DNA from: Treponema sp. | GTDB lineage: Bacteria; Spirochaetota; Spirochaetia; Treponematales; Treponemataceae | Direction: 5' to 3' | Length of the DNA: 64,000 nucleotides | Assembly (NCBI GenBank): GCA_017525605.1 | Contig: JAFXSM010000042.1 | Span: 186,001 to 250,000 of the forward strand | Shown here: piece after piece, positions 43,209 through 51,283 of the stretch | Layout: each line of letters opens with the position of its first letter | How positions within the stretch are numbered: the first letter of the stretch is position 1 | The notes under the pieces: model-generated | What the model saw: only the letters and a program-made list of their open reading frames with translations | Told to the model about the DNA's origin: nothing | Database searches by the model: none | Position numbers and translations under genes: made by a program

Positions 43209-44850
43209 CCGCCACCCTAATCCCCAGACAGTCGAATCTCTGGTTCGGGCTTCTGATGTAGATGTCGGAGATTTTGCAGAAGCGTTCGTCGTAGCTCCAC
43301 GAGCCGCCTTTCGCAATCCGTTTTGATGAATCTTTCTTGTGAACGTCGAAGCACCATTCCCAGACGTTGCCCGTCATGTCAAAAAGCCCGAGCGAATTCG
43401 GCTCTTTCTTGCCGGACTCCCGAGTTTTGAATGCGTTCTTCTTGTACCAAGCGATTTCGGCGATTTTCTCTTTGTTGCGACCGCTGTAAGCAAATTCCTC
43501 GTGCGCTTCACCACCGTGCGCGGCGTACATCCATTCCTCCTCGGTCGGGAGCCTGTAGCCGTCGCCGCCGCCAACTTCAATCTCGCCGAAGAGAGTGTTT
43601 CCCGCACCCGGAACGTAATGCCACTCGTCGCAATCGGTTTTTCCGTCAACTGAATATACAGGCTGTTTCCCGCAGATTTCGCTCAGGCGGTTGCAGAACA
43701 CAATCGCGTCGAAAAAGCTGACAGTCTCAACAGGTTTGTCCAGATTCAAAAAATTGCTCGGATTCTTTCGCATAACGTCTTTGTAAAGCCGCTGCGTGAC
43801 TTCCGTTTTTCCAATTTCGAACGAGCCGATTGTGCCGTCGCCCTGAACTCTCACCATCATTTCGGAAGCGATGATTCTCGCCTCTTCCTCGTCGATTACG
43901 TGTTTTTCCTCGTGGAAAGTTTCATACGGATTTTCGAACCTGACAGAAGAAACTGAAAATGATTTTGACGGAAGATTTTCCGCCCATTCCCTAGAGTAAG
44001 AAGAAACGTGCTCAGGTTCGCCATAGCGCAGCAGAAGTTCCGTCGGCGCGTAGATTATTTTCCCGTCCTCGATTGCTTTGTCCGCAAGAGCGACTTTTTC
44101 CGCATCAATCTTCTCAAAAATCACGTCGCTCGTCCCGATGATTTTCTTTCCGCTCGAAAACAATGTGTGTCCGCTCGAATCTTTCACGTCAAACGAAATG
44201 TCCAGAAAGTCACAGCCGTTTATCTGCGCGACCGACGCAATTTTCTTCCCAATGTACGAAACAAGGCACGCGTCGGCGGAATCCGATTCTGATTCGAACG
44301 AATAGACTGACTCCAAAGGCCAGTTCCGCGGAATGTCGGTCCAGTCGCTTTTTCTTGCAACTCGCAGCCCCGATTTGACGATTGAAAGAATCTCGTTGTA
44401 CTTGAGCGTGAAGTCGCTCGAAATCGAAACGCTGTATTTTGCGGTCTCGCGGATTTCCTCCTGAATAATCGTCCTGGTCGTCTCTCCGTTGTATTCCTCC
44501 GGGTCAACCGAAATCGTGAACGGAACTTTGACGACCTCCGTTCCCATATACTTCCGCAGATTTGAGAATGTGATTTTCTTCGGGCAATTCGACGACCAGT
44601 AGCTTTCAAAATCTTTCAGAATCGAAATCCACGCTGAATGAAGCTCCTCATCGGAAACTTCCGAAAGCCCAGGTTTTCCTGCTTTCAGTGCCTTTGCAAT
44701 CTCGCTGTACCTTTCGAAAGAACTGCGCGATGATAATGTAGGATTCGCCTCAACCGCGTCCCAGCAGTTTCCGAGTTCCGAAACCCAATTCTCCGAAAAC
44801 AAAGGAACGGCACAAAGAGCGAACAATGCAGCAACAAAAACTTTTTTCAT
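43195..44850 (-). CDS. Secreted formylglycine-generating-enzyme (SUMF1) family protein
   Basis: 551 residues from 44850, where GGGAG precedes and a signal peptide begins (KKVFVAALFALCAVPLFSENW). The N-terminal ~300 residues are a treponeme-type periplasmic region of unknown function. The C-terminal ~215 form the FGE-sulfatase domain: FEIGKTEVTQRLY, YRLPTEEEWMYAAHGG, LFDMTGNVWEWCFD and IAKGGSWSY. Most bacterial members lack the catalytic Cys pair and are binding domains; no such pair is clear here. No sulfatase gene is nearby. Confidence 0.85.
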   Translation of the reverse strand: MKKVFVAALFALCAVPLFSENWVSELGNCWDAVEANPTLSSRSSFERYSEIAKALKAGKPGLSEVSDEELHSAWISILKDFESYWSSNCPKKITFSNLRKYMGTEVVKVPFTISVDPEEYNGETTRTIIQEEIRETAKYSVSISSDFTLKYNEILSIVKSGLRVARKSDWTDIPRNWPLESVYSFESESDSADACLVSYIGKKIASVAQINGCDFLDISFDVKDSSGHTLFSSGKKIIGTSDVIFEKIDAEKVALADKAIEDGKIIYAPTELLLRYGEPEHVSSYSREWAENLPSKSFSVSSVRFENPYETFHEEKHVIDEEEARIIASEMMVRVQGDGTIGSFEIGKTEVTQRLYKDVMRKNPSNFLNLDKPVETVSFFDAIVFCNRLSEICGKQPVYSVDGKTDCDEWHYVPGAGNTLFGEIEVGGGDGYRLPTEEEWMYAAHGGEAHEEFAYSGRNKEKIAEIAWYKKNAFKTRESGKKEPNSLGLFDMTGNVWEWCFDVHKKDSSKRIAKGGSWSYDERFCKISDIYIRSPNQRFDCLGIRVAALAR

Positions 44851-45013
44851 ATTTTTCTCCCACCAAAATTTCATTCTATTTTATATTAAATCAGGAGAAA
44901 TCTGAAAGAACCCGCGGTTGCTAAAATTGTACACGGATTCGGAATTGCGCTGTTCTGCAATAAGCTGAACTTAAAATTTTTCCCTCACCCAAATCGTAAT
45001 TTTCCCCTTTTTA

Positions 45014-45022
45014 TGCTAGAGT
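45014..45022 (+). promoter_or_regulatory. Extended -10 of the ATPase-nuclease pair (leaderless arrangement)
   Basis: TGC-TAGAGT ends 6 nt before the ATG at 45029; gap GCAGTT with no ribosome-binding site. Confidence 0.55.
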
Positions 45023-45028
45023 GCAGTT

Positions 45029-46228
45029 ATGATAAAGATATCTGTCAGAAATTTTGGTCCGATAACAACCGGATATACTGATGATGATTTTTTGGATATT
45101 TCAAAGCTGACTGTGTTCATCGGAAATCAGGGCACCGGAAAAAGCACTCTTGCAAAGCTGTTTTCAACTTTTTCATGGATAGAGAAGAAGCTTTTCATCG
45201 AGCAGAGCAGCGAAGTTTCAATTCCGACCGGCACTTTCATCGAGCGTCTGAAATTTCATAAAATCGACAAGTATCTATCACGCGATTCCGAAATCGAATA
45301 TAGAGGCGAATTTGCAATAATACGGTATGAAAACGGAGACATTTCTGGAGAAATAACCGATTCAGATTCCTATATCCGACCAAAAATTCAGTATATTCCT
45401 GCTGAAAGAAACTTGGTCAGCGTTGTCGATAAATATGGTCAGATGCCTTATCTCTCGGATTCGCTGCAGGATTTTCTTTATACATACGACGTTGCTGTTC
45501 AGAGCGAGTATATTCAAAACCTGCTGTTGCCCATCAATGAGCTGAAAATAAAATACAACAGGCAGAATCACAAGGTGGAGCTTTTCAACAATGACTATTC
45601 GTTTTTCCTTGACGAGGCGTCAAGCGGACTGCAATCATTCGTGCCGCTGTTCATCGTCCAGAAATTTCTGACAAGCGAATTGTCACAGGTTAACAATCGG
45701 ATTGTGTTCAAGAATATTGACGAGAGAAAGCGGCTGGAAGCGTTGTTCAAGAAGAACCTGGGGTTCATGCCGACTTCCGATGCTGAACTTGCGCAATATG
45801 TGAAGGAGAATGCGCATACTCTTCTCAATTCATGTCTCGTATCGATTTTGGAGGAGCCCGAGCAGAATTTATTTCCGATTTCCCAGAAGAGCGTGATTTT
45901 TGACATGCTTTCGAATCTCAATTCTTGCGACAATAACAGGATGCTCATAACGACCCATAGCCCCTACTTTCTGCCCTACATAAATGCCGCCATAAAAGCA
46001 AATGAAGTAGCAGAAAAAAATCCGAATGCAAAGGAAAAAATCGGAAAAGTCATTCCTGCACAAAGTCTGATAAATTCTGATTCCGTCCGCGTGTACGAAT
46101 TTGAGGGCGGCGCAATAAAACCGCTTGAGAAAGTCAGGAACATATCGTCGGACGACAATCTGCTGAATCACGAGCTGGAAGAGACGAACGAATTGTTCAG
46201 AAACATCCTAAGGGCAGGCATATCATGA
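45029..46228 (+). CDS. AAA/OLD-like ABC-type ATPase, candidate defence gene
   Basis: 399 residues. Walker A GNQGTGKST at 32-40, signature-like ASSGLQS, Walker B region SILEEPEQNLFP with Glu275/Glu276 (the usual Asp is Glu), and the switch His310 in TTHSPYFLP. This matches the AAA_15/AAA_21 group of SMC-like ATPases used in OLD, Septu (PtuA) and PARIS-type systems. There is no Toprim domain in this chain; the effector is probably the next gene, joined by an ATGA overlap. Base composition is a little more AT-rich than the neighbours, consistent with transfer. Confidence 0.82.
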   Translation: MIKISVRNFGPITTGYTDDDFLDISKLTVFIGNQGTGKSTLAKLFSTFSWIEKKLFIEQSSEVSIPTGTFIERLKFHKIDKYLSRDSEIEYRGEFAIIRYENGDISGEITDSDSYIRPKIQYIPAERNLVSVVDKYGQMPYLSDSLQDFLYTYDVAVQSEYIQNLLLPINELKIKYNRQNHKVELFNNDYSFFLDEASSGLQSFVPLFIVQKFLTSELSQVNNRIVFKNIDERKRLEALFKKNLGFMPTSDAELAQYVKENAHTLLNSCLVSILEEPEQNLFPISQKSVIFDMLSNLNSCDNNRMLITTHSPYFLPYINAAIKANEVAEKNPNAKEKIGKVIPAQSLINSDSVRVYEFEGGAIKPLEKVRNISSDDNLLNHELEETNELFRNILRAGIS

Positions 46229-46731
46229 AGGATTTTTTCTCAGAGGAAAGCTGCACCGAGCAGGCCGTAAATCATGAAAACTTCGGCTTGATTGATATTC
46301 AGGACTCAAAAATGCCGTCTTTTTCGTCAGCCGAAGAGAAATATGAATGGACAGCGGCCGTTCTGAACAAAAAACGAAGGCTGATTCAATATACCGGAAT
46401 TGACTACAACGAATACTTCAAGGATTTGTTCAAAAGCGATAAAAAATGCGACGGAATGCTTTACTACAAGGATGAGCCGCACGAAGCCGTCATCTTTGTC
46501 GAACTGAAATCAGGTCTCAATACAACAAAGTGGATTTACAAGGCAAAACAGCAGCTGATGAGTACCGTCGAAAAATTCAAAAATTGTCATGACATATCTG
46601 TTTTTGAAAGACGAGAAGCTTATGCAGCAAACAGTTTTGATTCCTGCACAGCAACTGTCCGACAAAACGATATAGAAGATTTTTTTGAGCTTGGTTTTGA
46701 TTTTTATGTAAAATCAGAAATCAATATGTGA
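46225..46731 (+). CDS. Small PD-(D/E)XK-like protein paired with the ATPase
   Basis: 168 residues, no named family recognised. KCDGMLYYKDEP...AVIFVELKSG gives Asp76, Glu93 and Lys95 in the D-X16-E-X-K arrangement of PD-(D/E)XK nucleases, followed by a helix with KAKQQL. It starts within the ATPase stop (ATGA), indicating a tight stoichiometric pair. A nuclease effector of a defence module is the best reading; a house-cleaning nuclease is possible. Confidence 0.65.
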   Translation: MKDFFSEESCTEQAVNHENFGLIDIQDSKMPSFSSAEEKYEWTAAVLNKKRRLIQYTGIDYNEYFKDLFKSDKKCDGMLYYKDEPHEAVIFVELKSGLNTTKWIYKAKQQLMSTVEKFKNCHDISVFERREAYAANSFDSCTATVRQNDIEDFFELGFDFYVKSEINM

Positions 46732-46741
46732 CCACTTCCCC

Positions 46742-47623
46742 TCAGCACATCCCCATTCCGTCCGTGCATTCCACAAAATCGATGCCGGACATGTAGTTCC
46801 AGAGGTCATCGCGTTGCACTTCGTCCCATTCGTCTTCCGTGCCGAGGAATTTCGCGGATTTCAGTGTCGACGAGCGGATGAACGCTTCATTGCGTATGGT
46901 CTTGCATGAGCGCGGAATCACGACTTCGCTGATGCCTGTTTCCGCGAATGCCTTCCGTTCAATGAGCTCAACGCCGTCGGGGATTATCACTTTGCCGGTC
47001 AGCCTTTGGGGGCAGCGGACGACAGTCTTTCCGTCCTTCGTCATCAGCAGTCCGTTTTCGGTTTTGTACGAGGGATTTTCCTCGTCAACGCTGATTTCCA
47101 TAAGCGAATTGCACCCGTCGAACGTAATGGAACTGACCGCCCGAACGCTTTTCGGAATCGTCACCGACAAAAGCGACTTGCACGAACGGAAAGCGCGGTT
47201 GCCGAGTGCGACGATGCCGTCGGGAACAGCAATGCGCTCCGCCCGGATGTCGCACTTTTCGACCGCGCCCTTGATTACCGTCAGAAACGATGCTTTTTCC
47301 GCCTTCAGTCCGAGCGAATGCGCGAACGAAACGGCCTCGTCAGGCGACACTCCCTCATCTAGCTTCGACAGGAAAAGGGGGAAAGTCGGAATCCATTCGG
47401 AGGTCCACGCCTTGTAGAGCGTCACCTTCGCCAAATCGCCGTTCTCCCACGCAAAAAGAAGCTCGACTTTCTTGTACCCTTCGTTTCTGAAAAGCGGCTT
47501 TGCTTTGTGCTCCTCGAAAAACATCGAAAGCAAGGCGTCCGTTCCGGCAGTTCGGATTTCAGCTATCTTCTTCCGTTTGAAGGCATCGATTTTCGGCTCA
47601 TTTTTCGAAACACTCTCGTCCAT
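46742..47623 (-). CDS. BspA-type leucine-rich-repeat protein
   Basis: 293 residues from 47623, where AGGAG precedes the ATG. The N-terminal ~120 residues are helical without a recognised domain; residues ~130-280 contain LRR_5-type repeats (FRSCKSLLSVTIPKSVRAVSS, ISEVVIPRSCKTIRNEAF). There is no signal peptide, so unlike many treponemal BspA proteins it is probably cytoplasmic. It faces the ATPase-nuclease pair convergently. Confidence 0.78.
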   Translation of the reverse strand: MDESVSKNEPKIDAFKRKKIAEIRTAGTDALLSMFFEEHKAKPLFRNEGYKKVELLFAWENGDLAKVTLYKAWTSEWIPTFPLFLSKLDEGVSPDEAVSFAHSLGLKAEKASFLTVIKGAVEKCDIRAERIAVPDGIVALGNRAFRSCKSLLSVTIPKSVRAVSSITFDGCNSLMEISVDEENPSYKTENGLLMTKDGKTVVRCPQRLTGKVIIPDGVELIERKAFAETGISEVVIPRSCKTIRNEAFIRSSTLKSAKFLGTEDEWDEVQRDDLWNYMSGIDFVECTDGMGMC

Positions 47624-47649
47624 AATCTGTCTCCTGCAATTCTCCGCAC

Positions 47650-47698
47650 AAAAAAGCCCGCAATCCGCGCGACGAACAATCGCCGGAATGCAGGCCGT
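47650..47698 (-). terminator. Intrinsic terminator of pheS
   Basis: On the minus strand GGCCTGCATTCCG pairs with CGGATTGCGGGCT (one wobble, one mismatch) and is followed by six T. Confidence 0.8.
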
Positions 47699-47716
47699 TT
47701 TCATATCATTTCAGAA

Positions 47717-49273
47717 TTAGAACTTTGCTTTTCTCAATCGGACTTCCTCGATGTTCTCGCTGAACAGTTCGCGGAGGTCGTTCAGGCCGAGTGCCATGAG
47801 TGCCATGCGGTCGATTCCCATTCCCCACGCGAGAACTGGAACGTCAACGCCCTGAGCCTTCGTTACTTCCGGGCGGAAGATACCTGCGCCGCCAAGCTCG
47901 AACCAGCCGAGAACCGGGTGCTTGATGTGGACTTCAACAGAAGGCTCCGTGAACGGGAAGTAGCCAGGAACATATTTGACTTCGGTCGCGCCGGCAACCT
48001 CTTTTGCGAACATCTCAAGCATTCCGAGAAGAGTGCGCAAGTTCACGTCCTCGCCTGCGATGATTCCTTCAGTCTGATAGAAGTCGGAAAGGTGTGTCGC
48101 GTCAACTTTGTCGTAGCGGAAGCAGCGCGCGATTCCGAAATATTTTCCAGGAATCTCTGCCTTGTGCAGCTGGTGCGCAGAAAGAACAGTTCCCTGCGAG
48201 CGGAGAACAAGCCTTCTCGTGAATTCGTGGTCGAAATCGTAATTCCAGCCGCGAGAACCTGTGTTTCCGCCGTCCTTGTGAGTGTTCGCAACGTTCGAAA
48301 GCCACGGCTCCTCGATTGTCTTTGCGTGTGTCGGATTCTTGATTCTGTAAACGTCATGGATGTCGCGGGCTGCATGGAACTGAGGCATGAAAAGTGCGTC
48401 GCCGTTCCAGAATTCAGTCTCGACGAGCGGCCCGTCGTACTCCTGAAAACCGAGCGAGCAGAGCTTGTCTTTTACATGCTCAAGGAACTGAACGTACGGA
48501 TTCGTGCGGCCAGGAATGATTCTTGCAGGCGGAATCGAAATGTTGTAGCCACGGAATGTGCCTTTTTTCCATTCGCCGGATGCGAGCATTTTCGAGTCGA
48601 GCGCGCCGATTTCCTCGCCAGTGATTCCTGCGCTTTTGAGCGCGGAAACGACTTCCTTGAAATGCTCGGAAAGTCTGTAGAATACCGATTCCCTTTCGAT
48701 GATTTTGAACGGAGAATCTGCCGCGCCGCGTTTCTTTGCGAATGCGCCGATGACTTTCTTCTCTTCGTCGCTCAATGTTGCGTTGTCAATCTGACCGTTC
48801 TCAGAAGCGGCTGCCCTTTCAAAAAGGGACTTTGCAATCGTGATTCTGCTTGGGATTTCAGCTCCAGTGTATTCGGCTTTTTTCTCGGCATTCATCTTGA
48901 GAACACCGTCTTTCGAGAGCTGTCCGAATGCCGAACCGACATCTTTCTGCTCAAGTCCCGCACCTTCTGCAATTTCCGGGAGAGTCTTCGCACCGTTTGC
49001 CTTTACGAATGCGATGATTCTCTCGTCCGGTGTTCCGTTTTTCGCATAATCGCGACCCAAATCCGTGATTTCATAGAAGGTGTGCGGTGTTCTGCTTGTG
49101 ACAGAAAGAAGATTTTTTCCGCCAAGCCATGAGAATGCCTGGTTTGCGTGTCCTTCTTTGTAATTCAATTCATTCTGAAGTTTCTCAGAGGAAAGCTCAT
49201 CTTTCTCTGTGTAATTCAGCAAAACTTTGATTTCGAGCGGATGAAGATTTTTGATTATGCTCTGAACGTCCAT
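47717..49273 (-). CDS. pheS: Phenylalanine-tRNA ligase alpha subunit, archaeal-type long form
   Basis: 518 residues, far longer than the ~340 of most bacterial PheS. Residues ~1-170 are tandem winged-helix-like segments (HPLEIKVLLNYTEKDELSS) of the archaeal/eukaryotic form that spirochaetes are known to use. Class II motif 2 region FYQTEGIIAGEDVNL and motif 3 GWFELGGAGIFRPEV with GMGIDRMAL. The start at 49273 follows GGAG at proper distance; an in-frame ATG 12 nt upstream is the alternative. pheT is not in the window next to it. Confidence 0.95.
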   Translation of the reverse strand: MDVQSIIKNLHPLEIKVLLNYTEKDELSSEKLQNELNYKEGHANQAFSWLGGKNLLSVTSRTPHTFYEITDLGRDYAKNGTPDERIIAFVKANGAKTLPEIAEGAGLEQKDVGSAFGQLSKDGVLKMNAEKKAEYTGAEIPSRITIAKSLFERAAASENGQIDNATLSDEEKKVIGAFAKKRGAADSPFKIIERESVFYRLSEHFKEVVSALKSAGITGEEIGALDSKMLASGEWKKGTFRGYNISIPPARIIPGRTNPYVQFLEHVKDKLCSLGFQEYDGPLVETEFWNGDALFMPQFHAARDIHDVYRIKNPTHAKTIEEPWLSNVANTHKDGGNTGSRGWNYDFDHEFTRRLVLRSQGTVLSAHQLHKAEIPGKYFGIARCFRYDKVDATHLSDFYQTEGIIAGEDVNLRTLLGMLEMFAKEVAGATEVKYVPGYFPFTEPSVEVHIKHPVLGWFELGGAGIFRPEVTKAQGVDVPVLAWGMGIDRMALMALGLNDLRELFSENIEEVRLRKAKF

Positions 49274-49320
49274 TTTATACTCCATTGTTTGGTAATTTTT
49301 TTGTGTGCCTATAAAAACTA

Positions 49321-49350
49321 AAAGCCAGCCTTGTCGCTAAGGTTGGCTTT
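49321..49350 (-). terminator. Terminator of the 49372 gene
   Basis: A 12-bp stem AAAGCCAGCCTT/AAGGTTGGCTTT (one G-U pair) followed by T-rich sequence on the minus strand; it separates the small secreted-protein gene from pheS. Confidence 0.82.
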
Positions 49351-49371
49351 CGATTTATTGAAAATCAGTTG

Positions 49372-49779
49372 TTAGTTGCTGGAAAAAGCCGACTTCTGTC
49401 CAAAATGAACTCTGGATTCATATCTTGCCCAGGTCATCTTGTTCTCATCTTTGAAATACTTGACTTTGTCCTTGCTCAAGAACTTGTAGCTCAAGTATCC
49501 CTGCTGTGCCTGAAAATCCTTGAGACAAGCAAGAATCGTGTTCATCGCATCGCCCTGGTCGAAAGAAACTTTCAAGTCAACGTAGTAGATGACAACTTCG
49601 TCTGTCAGCGGTGTATAATACATTGTCACGCTTGCTGTCTTCTTCGTGACATGCTGTTCTTCTGGAACAATTTTCTGTGTAGTCGTGTCAACAGGCTTTG
49701 CAAGAAGGTCAGCTTCCTGAGCCGAAGCACATATCGTCATACCCAATGCGACAAAAAGCATCGCAAAAAACTTTTTCAT
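49372..49779 (-). CDS. Small secreted protein of unknown function
   Basis: 135 residues: signal peptide KKFFAMLFVALGMTICASAQ, then a soluble domain with alternating strands (TASVTMYYTPLTDEVVIYYVDLKVSF). No family recognised. It has a good promoter (TATAAT), a strong GGAGG site and its own terminator, so it is a well-defined monocistronic gene and possibly highly expressed. Confidence 0.7.
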   Translation of the reverse strand: MKKFFAMLFVALGMTICASAQEADLLAKPVDTTTQKIVPEEQHVTKKTASVTMYYTPLTDEVVIYYVDLKVSFDQGDAMNTILACLKDFQAQQGYLSYKFLSKDKVKYFKDENKMTWARYESRVHFGQKSAFSSN

Positions 49780-49796
49780 ATTTTCCTCCGAAGTGA

Positions 49797-49802
49797 ATTA
49801 TA
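49797..49802 (-). promoter_or_regulatory. -10 box of the small secreted-protein gene
   Basis: Perfect TATAAT on the minus strand, then a short leader with GGAGG before the ATG: an ordinary leadered promoter for contrast with the leaderless group. Confidence 0.6.
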
Positions 49803-49813
49803 AAAAACACCTT

Positions 49814-50566
49814 TCAGAATGTTTTGTATTCAATAATTCTATCTGATTCTAGAAAAAAATCAAGCAAGACTTTGTAACGTCCCGCGTCTATTCCGATTTT
49901 AGGAGGCTCGCAAACCAAAACTGTCCCCGTGATTTCTTTCGGCTTCGTCTTGATTTGGGTGCGCTCGTATTCGCGGACCGCATTTTTTATCGACTCCTCG
50001 CACGCTTTTTTTATTCCGTCGAATCCTTCCGCAAGACGCGCGTAGCCGACTCCGCGAATCCGAGGGTGCAGAACCGACATCCACGCATTGTACGAATGAA
50101 TCTGCGCGTCAGTCCTCCTGTATTCTACCCACGCGGAAAGAACGTCGTCCTTAATCCACGGCTTTGCGAATTTGATGTTTGCTTTTTCCGCTTCCGAAAG
50201 TTCCCTCACCGGAGTGAATTCGAAATATTCTTTTACGCTCCGAGCCTTGTCCGACGGCGTGTAATCGAATTTCCAGCCGTAAACCATTCCCTCGACGATG
50301 AACGGTGCAAGCTCCTTGATTTTCTTTACGGGAACTGAATAAGTCACTTCCGAATTCGCCTCTTTGTTCAGAGCTTTTTCTTCGTCCGACGCATTGTCGC
50401 TGTCGAAATACCCGGGGTAAACGTCGGTCGCAGCCCAAAGCGAAAAACGAACCTGACGTTCCTGCGAGACTTCCGCGCCGAACAAAAGCGCAGATGCAAG
50501 AACAAAGGCGAGAGAAGCGATTTTCTTTTTGAACGGAAAAGCGAATTTTTTCATTTCAAATTTCAT
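49814..50566 (-). CDS. Exported protein of unknown function
   Basis: 250 residues from 50566. Basic N-terminus with hydrophobic stretch (IASLAFVLASALLFGAEVS), a signal peptide or anchor. The body (YSVPVKKIKELAPFIVEGMVYGWKFDYTP, then GVGYARLAEGFDGIKKACEESIKNAVREYER) suggests a periplasmic globular domain. Not recognised. It starts 4 nt after the rhomboid stop, so the two are co-transcribed; it could be a substrate or partner of the protease. Start choice between 50566 and 50554 is uncertain. Confidence 0.65.
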   Translation of the reverse strand: MKFEMKKFAFPFKKKIASLAFVLASALLFGAEVSQERQVRFSLWAATDVYPGYFDSDNASDEEKALNKEANSEVTYSVPVKKIKELAPFIVEGMVYGWKFDYTPSDKARSVKEYFEFTPVRELSEAEKANIKFAKPWIKDDVLSAWVEYRRTDAQIHSYNAWMSVLHPRIRGVGYARLAEGFDGIKKACEESIKNAVREYERTQIKTKPKEITGTVLVCEPPKIGIDAGRYKVLLDFFLESDRIIEYKTF

Positions 50567-50570
50567 TGAT

Positions 50571-51257
50571 TTATTTTCGGAACGCATCTTTCCAAACTTT
50601 TATCGGATTGATTCCCATTCGGACAATAAAATAGAAGAAAGCCGCAACGAATCCCGCAAGGTGCGTGTAATGCGCAACATTCGAAGTTCTGGAGAACTGA
50701 GCGAAGAATTCGATGAGCGCGTAAACGAGAACGAGAACAGGAGCGGGAACAGGAAGCACGAACCAGACGTAAATCCTGGACTTCGGGAAAATCACGGCGA
50801 ATGCAAGGAGGATTCCGTAAATTGCGCCGCTCGCCCCAATCAGCTGCGTGATGAACGCGTATGGCTGATAGCCGAGCTGCATCTGATACGTTCCGAGCGC
50901 GTAGAAAACAGCGACGGAGAAAAGCCCTGAAAGAATTCCTATTACGAAATACAGAAGCAGGAATTCTTTTGTGCCGACAGCCCTTTCGACCTGAAGCCCG
51001 AAAAAGAAAAGTCCGAGCATATTCGAAAAAAGATGCGCGAAATTCGCGTGCATGAACATATATGTCACTGGCTGCCAGATGAATTTCCGATAGACGAACC
51101 CGATGACGTTCAGAGAGAAGAAATCCTCGGAAATCGGAATCAGATTTGTGAAATTGTAAAGAAAGAAAACCGCGAAATTGATGATTATCAGCGCAATCGT
51201 CGCATTTTTGAATGTGTATCGGAATGGTGTTCTGATTTTTGATAAAACGTTGTTCAT
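50571..51257 (-). CDS. Rhomboid-family intramembrane serine protease
   Basis: 228 residues, six or seven membrane helices. Catalytic Ser143 in GASGAIYG and His199 in HYTHLAGF, with the conserved HANFAHLFSNM (70-80) on helix 2. It cleaves transmembrane substrates in the inner membrane. It heads a small operon with the exported protein downstream. Confidence 0.94.
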   Translation of the reverse strand: MNNVLSKIRTPFRYTFKNATIALIIINFAVFFLYNFTNLIPISEDFFSLNVIGFVYRKFIWQPVTYMFMHANFAHLFSNMLGLFFFGLQVERAVGTKEFLLLYFVIGILSGLFSVAVFYALGTYQMQLGYQPYAFITQLIGASGAIYGILLAFAVIFPKSRIYVWFVLPVPAPVLVLVYALIEFFAQFSRTSNVAHYTHLAGFVAAFFYFIVRMGINPIKVWKDAFRK

Positions 51258-51283
51258 ATTTCCTTTTGATTAAAAAGTCATTT

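Noticed and set aside
43195..44850. Sulfatase-activating formylglycine-generating enzyme
   Set aside because: No clear catalytic Cys pair and no sulfatase nearby; the domain alone does not support the activity.
44919..44927. TGC-TAAAAT on the plus strand as a promoter
   Set aside because: It lies ~100 nt before the ATPase gene and no start codon follows at a useful distance; the box at 45014 fits better.
46742..47623. LRR gene as part of the ATPase-nuclease module
   Set aside because: It is convergent with the pair, has its own ribosome-binding site and no defence-type domain.
47507..49132. A 541-codon open frame on the plus strand, opposite pheS
   Set aside because: It is the mirror of the pheS frame; its composition is Cys/Arg/Phe-rich without any motif, and pheS itself is unmistakable.
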